A program made the position numbers and the translations under genes. From JAJDBU01 sp046756925 (GTDB taxonomy: Bacteria; Nitrospirota; Nitrospiria; SBBL01; JAADHI01), in assembly GCA_046756925.1 (NCBI GenBank), contig JBHHXH010000033.1, forward strand, positions 1-27,275: DNA of 27,275 nt, read 5' to 3'. A model generated the notes under the pieces. It had not been told where the DNA came from and searched no databases. It saw only the letters and a program-made list of their open reading frames with translations. Positions 25,447 through 27,275 of this stretch are shown one piece after another. How positions within the stretch are numbered: position 1 is the stretch's first letter; each line of letters opens with the position of its first letter.

Positions 25447-26235
25447 ATGGATGCGCGTAACAGGATGATCGCATCATCCAAGCGATACAAAGCCTTTACC
25501 TTCCTGCTTGTTCTCCTGTTTTTGGGGGGCTGTGGGATGAGCAAAAGCCGGATTAAAAGAGAGCAGGACGCGACCGCGCGCTACAAATTCGGCATTGCCT
25601 TTCTGGGGGAAACGCCGCCGGCTTACCAAAAGGCCTACATCGAATTTCAGACTGCAGTCGAGCTCGACCCCAAGAATCATGATGCATACTATGCCTTGGG
25701 CCATGTGCAGTTCGAATTGGAAAATTACAAGGAAGCGATCGCATCCTTCAAGGCCGCGCTCGATATCGATCCGAGCTATTCTGAAGCGCACAACTACATC
25801 GGAAGGATCCACGCCTTCCTGGGGGAATTCGACGCGGCCATTGCATCGTATGAAAAGGCCCTTAAAAATAAGAAGTATGCGACCCCCGAAGCCCCGTATT
25901 GGAACATGGGGTTGATTTACATGCGTCAGGAAAAATACGACTACGCCGTTCAGGCACTGAAGAATGCCTTGCGAATGAACCCATCCCTCGTTGCCGTACA
26001 CAATTTACTGGGGGAAGTATACGACAAAATGGGCGAAACCGATAAGGCCATATCCTCTTACAAGGGAGCCATCAAGGTGAATCCAAACGATCTCAATGCC
26101 CATTATAACTTGGCCTGTATCTATAAAAAACAGGGTTCCGAAGCCCTTGCGAATGCGGAATTCGATAAAGCCGCCACCCTCTCTCCTCAGCTCGAAGAGG
26201 AGGAGGATTTTAGAAAGTGTTTGAATCCGGTCTAA
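25447..26235 (+). CDS. TPR-repeat lipoprotein (PilF/NlpI-like)
   Basis: This 262-aa protein has a lipoprotein signal ending LGGC (Cys29), then about six TPR units from residue 43 to 250 (AYIEFQTAVELDPKNHDAYY, YKEAIASFKAALDIDPSYSE, FDAAIASYEKALKN, YDYAVQALKNALRMNPS, TDKAISSYKGAIKVNPNDLN). TPR lipoproteins of this size serve as pilotins for type IV pilus secretins (PilF/PilW) or as peptidoglycan-hydrolase scaffolds (NlpI). No pilus gene is in the window, so the role is open. The internal ATG 6 codons in, preceded by CAGG, is an alternative start. Confidence 0.8.
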   Translation: MDARNRMIASSKRYKAFTFLLVLLFLGGCGMSKSRIKREQDATARYKFGIAFLGETPPAYQKAYIEFQTAVELDPKNHDAYYALGHVQFELENYKEAIASFKAALDIDPSYSEAHNYIGRIHAFLGEFDAAIASYEKALKNKKYATPEAPYWNMGLIYMRQEKYDYAVQALKNALRMNPSLVAVHNLLGEVYDKMGETDKAISSYKGAIKVNPNDLNAHYNLACIYKKQGSEALANAEFDKAATLSPQLEEEEDFRKCLNPV

Positions 26236-26255
26236 AAAAAATTAAAAAGAAATCC

Positions 26256-27182
26256 ATGGAAGATCTGGGAAAATACCTTCAAGAACAACGTGAAGAACAG
26301 CGTGTCTCGCTCGATGAAATGGCCTTTCGGACCAAGATACCGATCCGTTTCATCAAGGCAATGGAAAATAATCAATTCAGCGAAATACCGAGCCAAGTGT
26401 CCGCAAAAGGCTTTTTACGGAGCTATGCGCAATGTTTGGGCTTGAGCGACGCACCGGTTCTTGAAGCATTCACCAAGCAAGCCGGCCCCACAAAAAAGGC
26501 TTCGTCGTCGGACGAGAAAGAAGACGAGATTCTCTCGTACCTTGAAGTAAAGCGGCCCTCTCGACTTCCTTTTCCACGCCGGGTCTTATTCTTGGTGGGA
26601 GGTGTGGTGGCCCTCCTGTTGGTCTTGGTGGGCTTGCTGCCGGAGCGGCAGGATGCCGGAAGACCGCTTCCGCCGCCTCTGTTGTCTCAGGACGAGATTC
26701 TCTCAAATGACACGCCGTTTGGCCTTGGGGAAGCATCGTCTGAGGCTGATCGCCGCCTTAATGTCGAGGAACCAGACATCGTTGTTGGAGCTGAGACGGA
26801 GGGACTAAACCCGAGCGGTGGCGATGCGTCGGCCGACGCACAAAAGATGGCGCCCGATTCCCCACGCTTGGCATCCCCGGCCATATCCGGCGATGATGAC
26901 ATCGCCCCGATTCCGAATAAGACCGATGGGCTGTTTGTTTTATCGATCGAGGCAAATGAGCCTTCTTGGGTTCAGGTGGAAATTGACGGCGACGAGATAC
27001 GGGAGGCCCTTCTTCAACCCAGTGAAAAAGTCGAATGGACGGCGAGAGAAAAGTTTTTGCTCAAACTCGGCAATGCCGGCGGAGTGCGCGTTGCGCTCGA
27101 TGGAAAGGACCTCGGATCCCTCGGACCGCTTGGCGAAGTGATAGAAAAAGAAATTCTCGTGTCCGCCGTCATCTCCGAGTAG
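26256..27182 (+). CDS. rodZ: RodZ-like cell-shape/HTH membrane protein
   Basis: This 308-aa protein has an N-terminal HTH domain of the RodZ type (1-75, starting MEDLGKYLQEQREEQRVSLDEMA), one membrane helix (about 109-128, VLFLVGGVVALLLVLVGLL), a disordered acidic/Pro-Ser linker (about 130-232) and the C-terminal RodZ DUF4115 domain (about 235-305, LSIEANEPSWVQVEIDG..., ending with LGPLGEVIEKEILVS). In E. coli RodZ anchors MreB filaments. The ATG at 26256 matches the normal RodZ N-terminus; an in-frame GTG at 26217 would overlap the TPR gene. In other phyla this family can also act as a general membrane-bound regulator. Confidence 0.87.
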   Translation: MEDLGKYLQEQREEQRVSLDEMAFRTKIPIRFIKAMENNQFSEIPSQVSAKGFLRSYAQCLGLSDAPVLEAFTKQAGPTKKASSSDEKEDEILSYLEVKRPSRLPFPRRVLFLVGGVVALLLVLVGLLPERQDAGRPLPPPLLSQDEILSNDTPFGLGEASSEADRRLNVEEPDIVVGAETEGLNPSGGDASADAQKMAPDSPRLASPAISGDDDIAPIPNKTDGLFVLSIEANEPSWVQVEIDGDEIREALLQPSEKVEWTAREKFLLKLGNAGGVRVALDGKDLGSLGPLGEVIEKEILVSAVISE

Positions 27183-27220
27183 CAGGTTGCCCAATTGAAT
27201 CGATAATGGTGTCGGTCGCT

Positions 27221-27275
27221 GCCGGCGTAGCTCAGTGGTAGAGCAGCTGATTCGTAATCAGCAGGTCGATGGTTC
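27221..27275 (+). tRNA. tRNA-Thr, anticodon CGT (cut by window end)
   Basis: The 5' 55 nt of a tRNA are present: acceptor strand GCCGGCG, D-stem GCTC/GAGC, anticodon stem GCTGA/TCAGC with loop TTCGTAA, giving anticodon CGT (Thr, ACG). The sequence stops in the T-arm at TTC. It starts 38 nt after rodZ. Confidence 0.9.

Overview
The window looks like chromosome of a Gram-negative bacterium with about mid-50s GC. It has a complete Tol-Pal envelope cluster, many lipoproteins with signal peptides, a RodZ-like protein and a monomeric isocitrate dehydrogenase. The order mutL - miaA - MTA phosphorylase - PfkB kinase - TPR lipoprotein - rodZ, and the two-Pal Tol cluster, are unlike gamma-proteobacteria. 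From memory this order recalls Nitrospirota or deltaproteobacterial-type lineages, but I cannot assign a phylum from the sequence alone. Every CDS and tRNA call was made by reading; no database was searched.

Left end (1-2728). A full integron integrase (IntI) gene carries the IntI-specific insertion and an extra N-terminal domain. Its 207-bp upstream region is AT-rich and full of inverted repeats, with four copies of a CTGGATA motif, making it the natural place for attI and the intI promoter. Any cassette array should lie to the left of base 1, outside the window. The next gene, a MidA/NDUFAF7-type methyltransferase, starts 7 nt after intI. A 115-bp nested palindromic element then fills the gap to the next, convergent gene.

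Middle (2729-12147). On the minus strand, a 1110-aa membrane protein (two homologous membrane halves, a spermidine-synthase-like domain and TPRs) is directly followed by an M14 metallopeptidase. A plus-strand Ub-like/Mut7-C protein comes next, then about 320 bp without a convincing gene. Minus-strand clpS (divergent type), icd and a beta-propeller lipoprotein complete this part, with a strong hairpin terminator between icd and clpS.

Right (12148-27275). Two tRNAs (Val, Asp) lead into tolQ-tolR-tolA-like-tolB-pal, then a coiled-coil lipoprotein, a second pal and cpoB/ybgF. This is an energised inner-membrane motor (TolQR), a periplasm-spanning TolA and a TolB/Pal/CpoB system at the outer membrane and peptidoglycan. 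A 26-codon ORF and a hairpin that pairs with the Shine-Dalgarno precede the tolA-like gene. A housekeeping run follows with very short gaps or overlaps: mutL-miaA-MTAP-lipoprotein-pfkB-TPR lipoprotein-rodZ. The window ends inside a tRNA-Thr gene.

The most unusual parts are the integron platform at the left edge, the nested palindrome, the divergent ClpS, the leader-ORF/hairpin before tolA and the doubled Pal.
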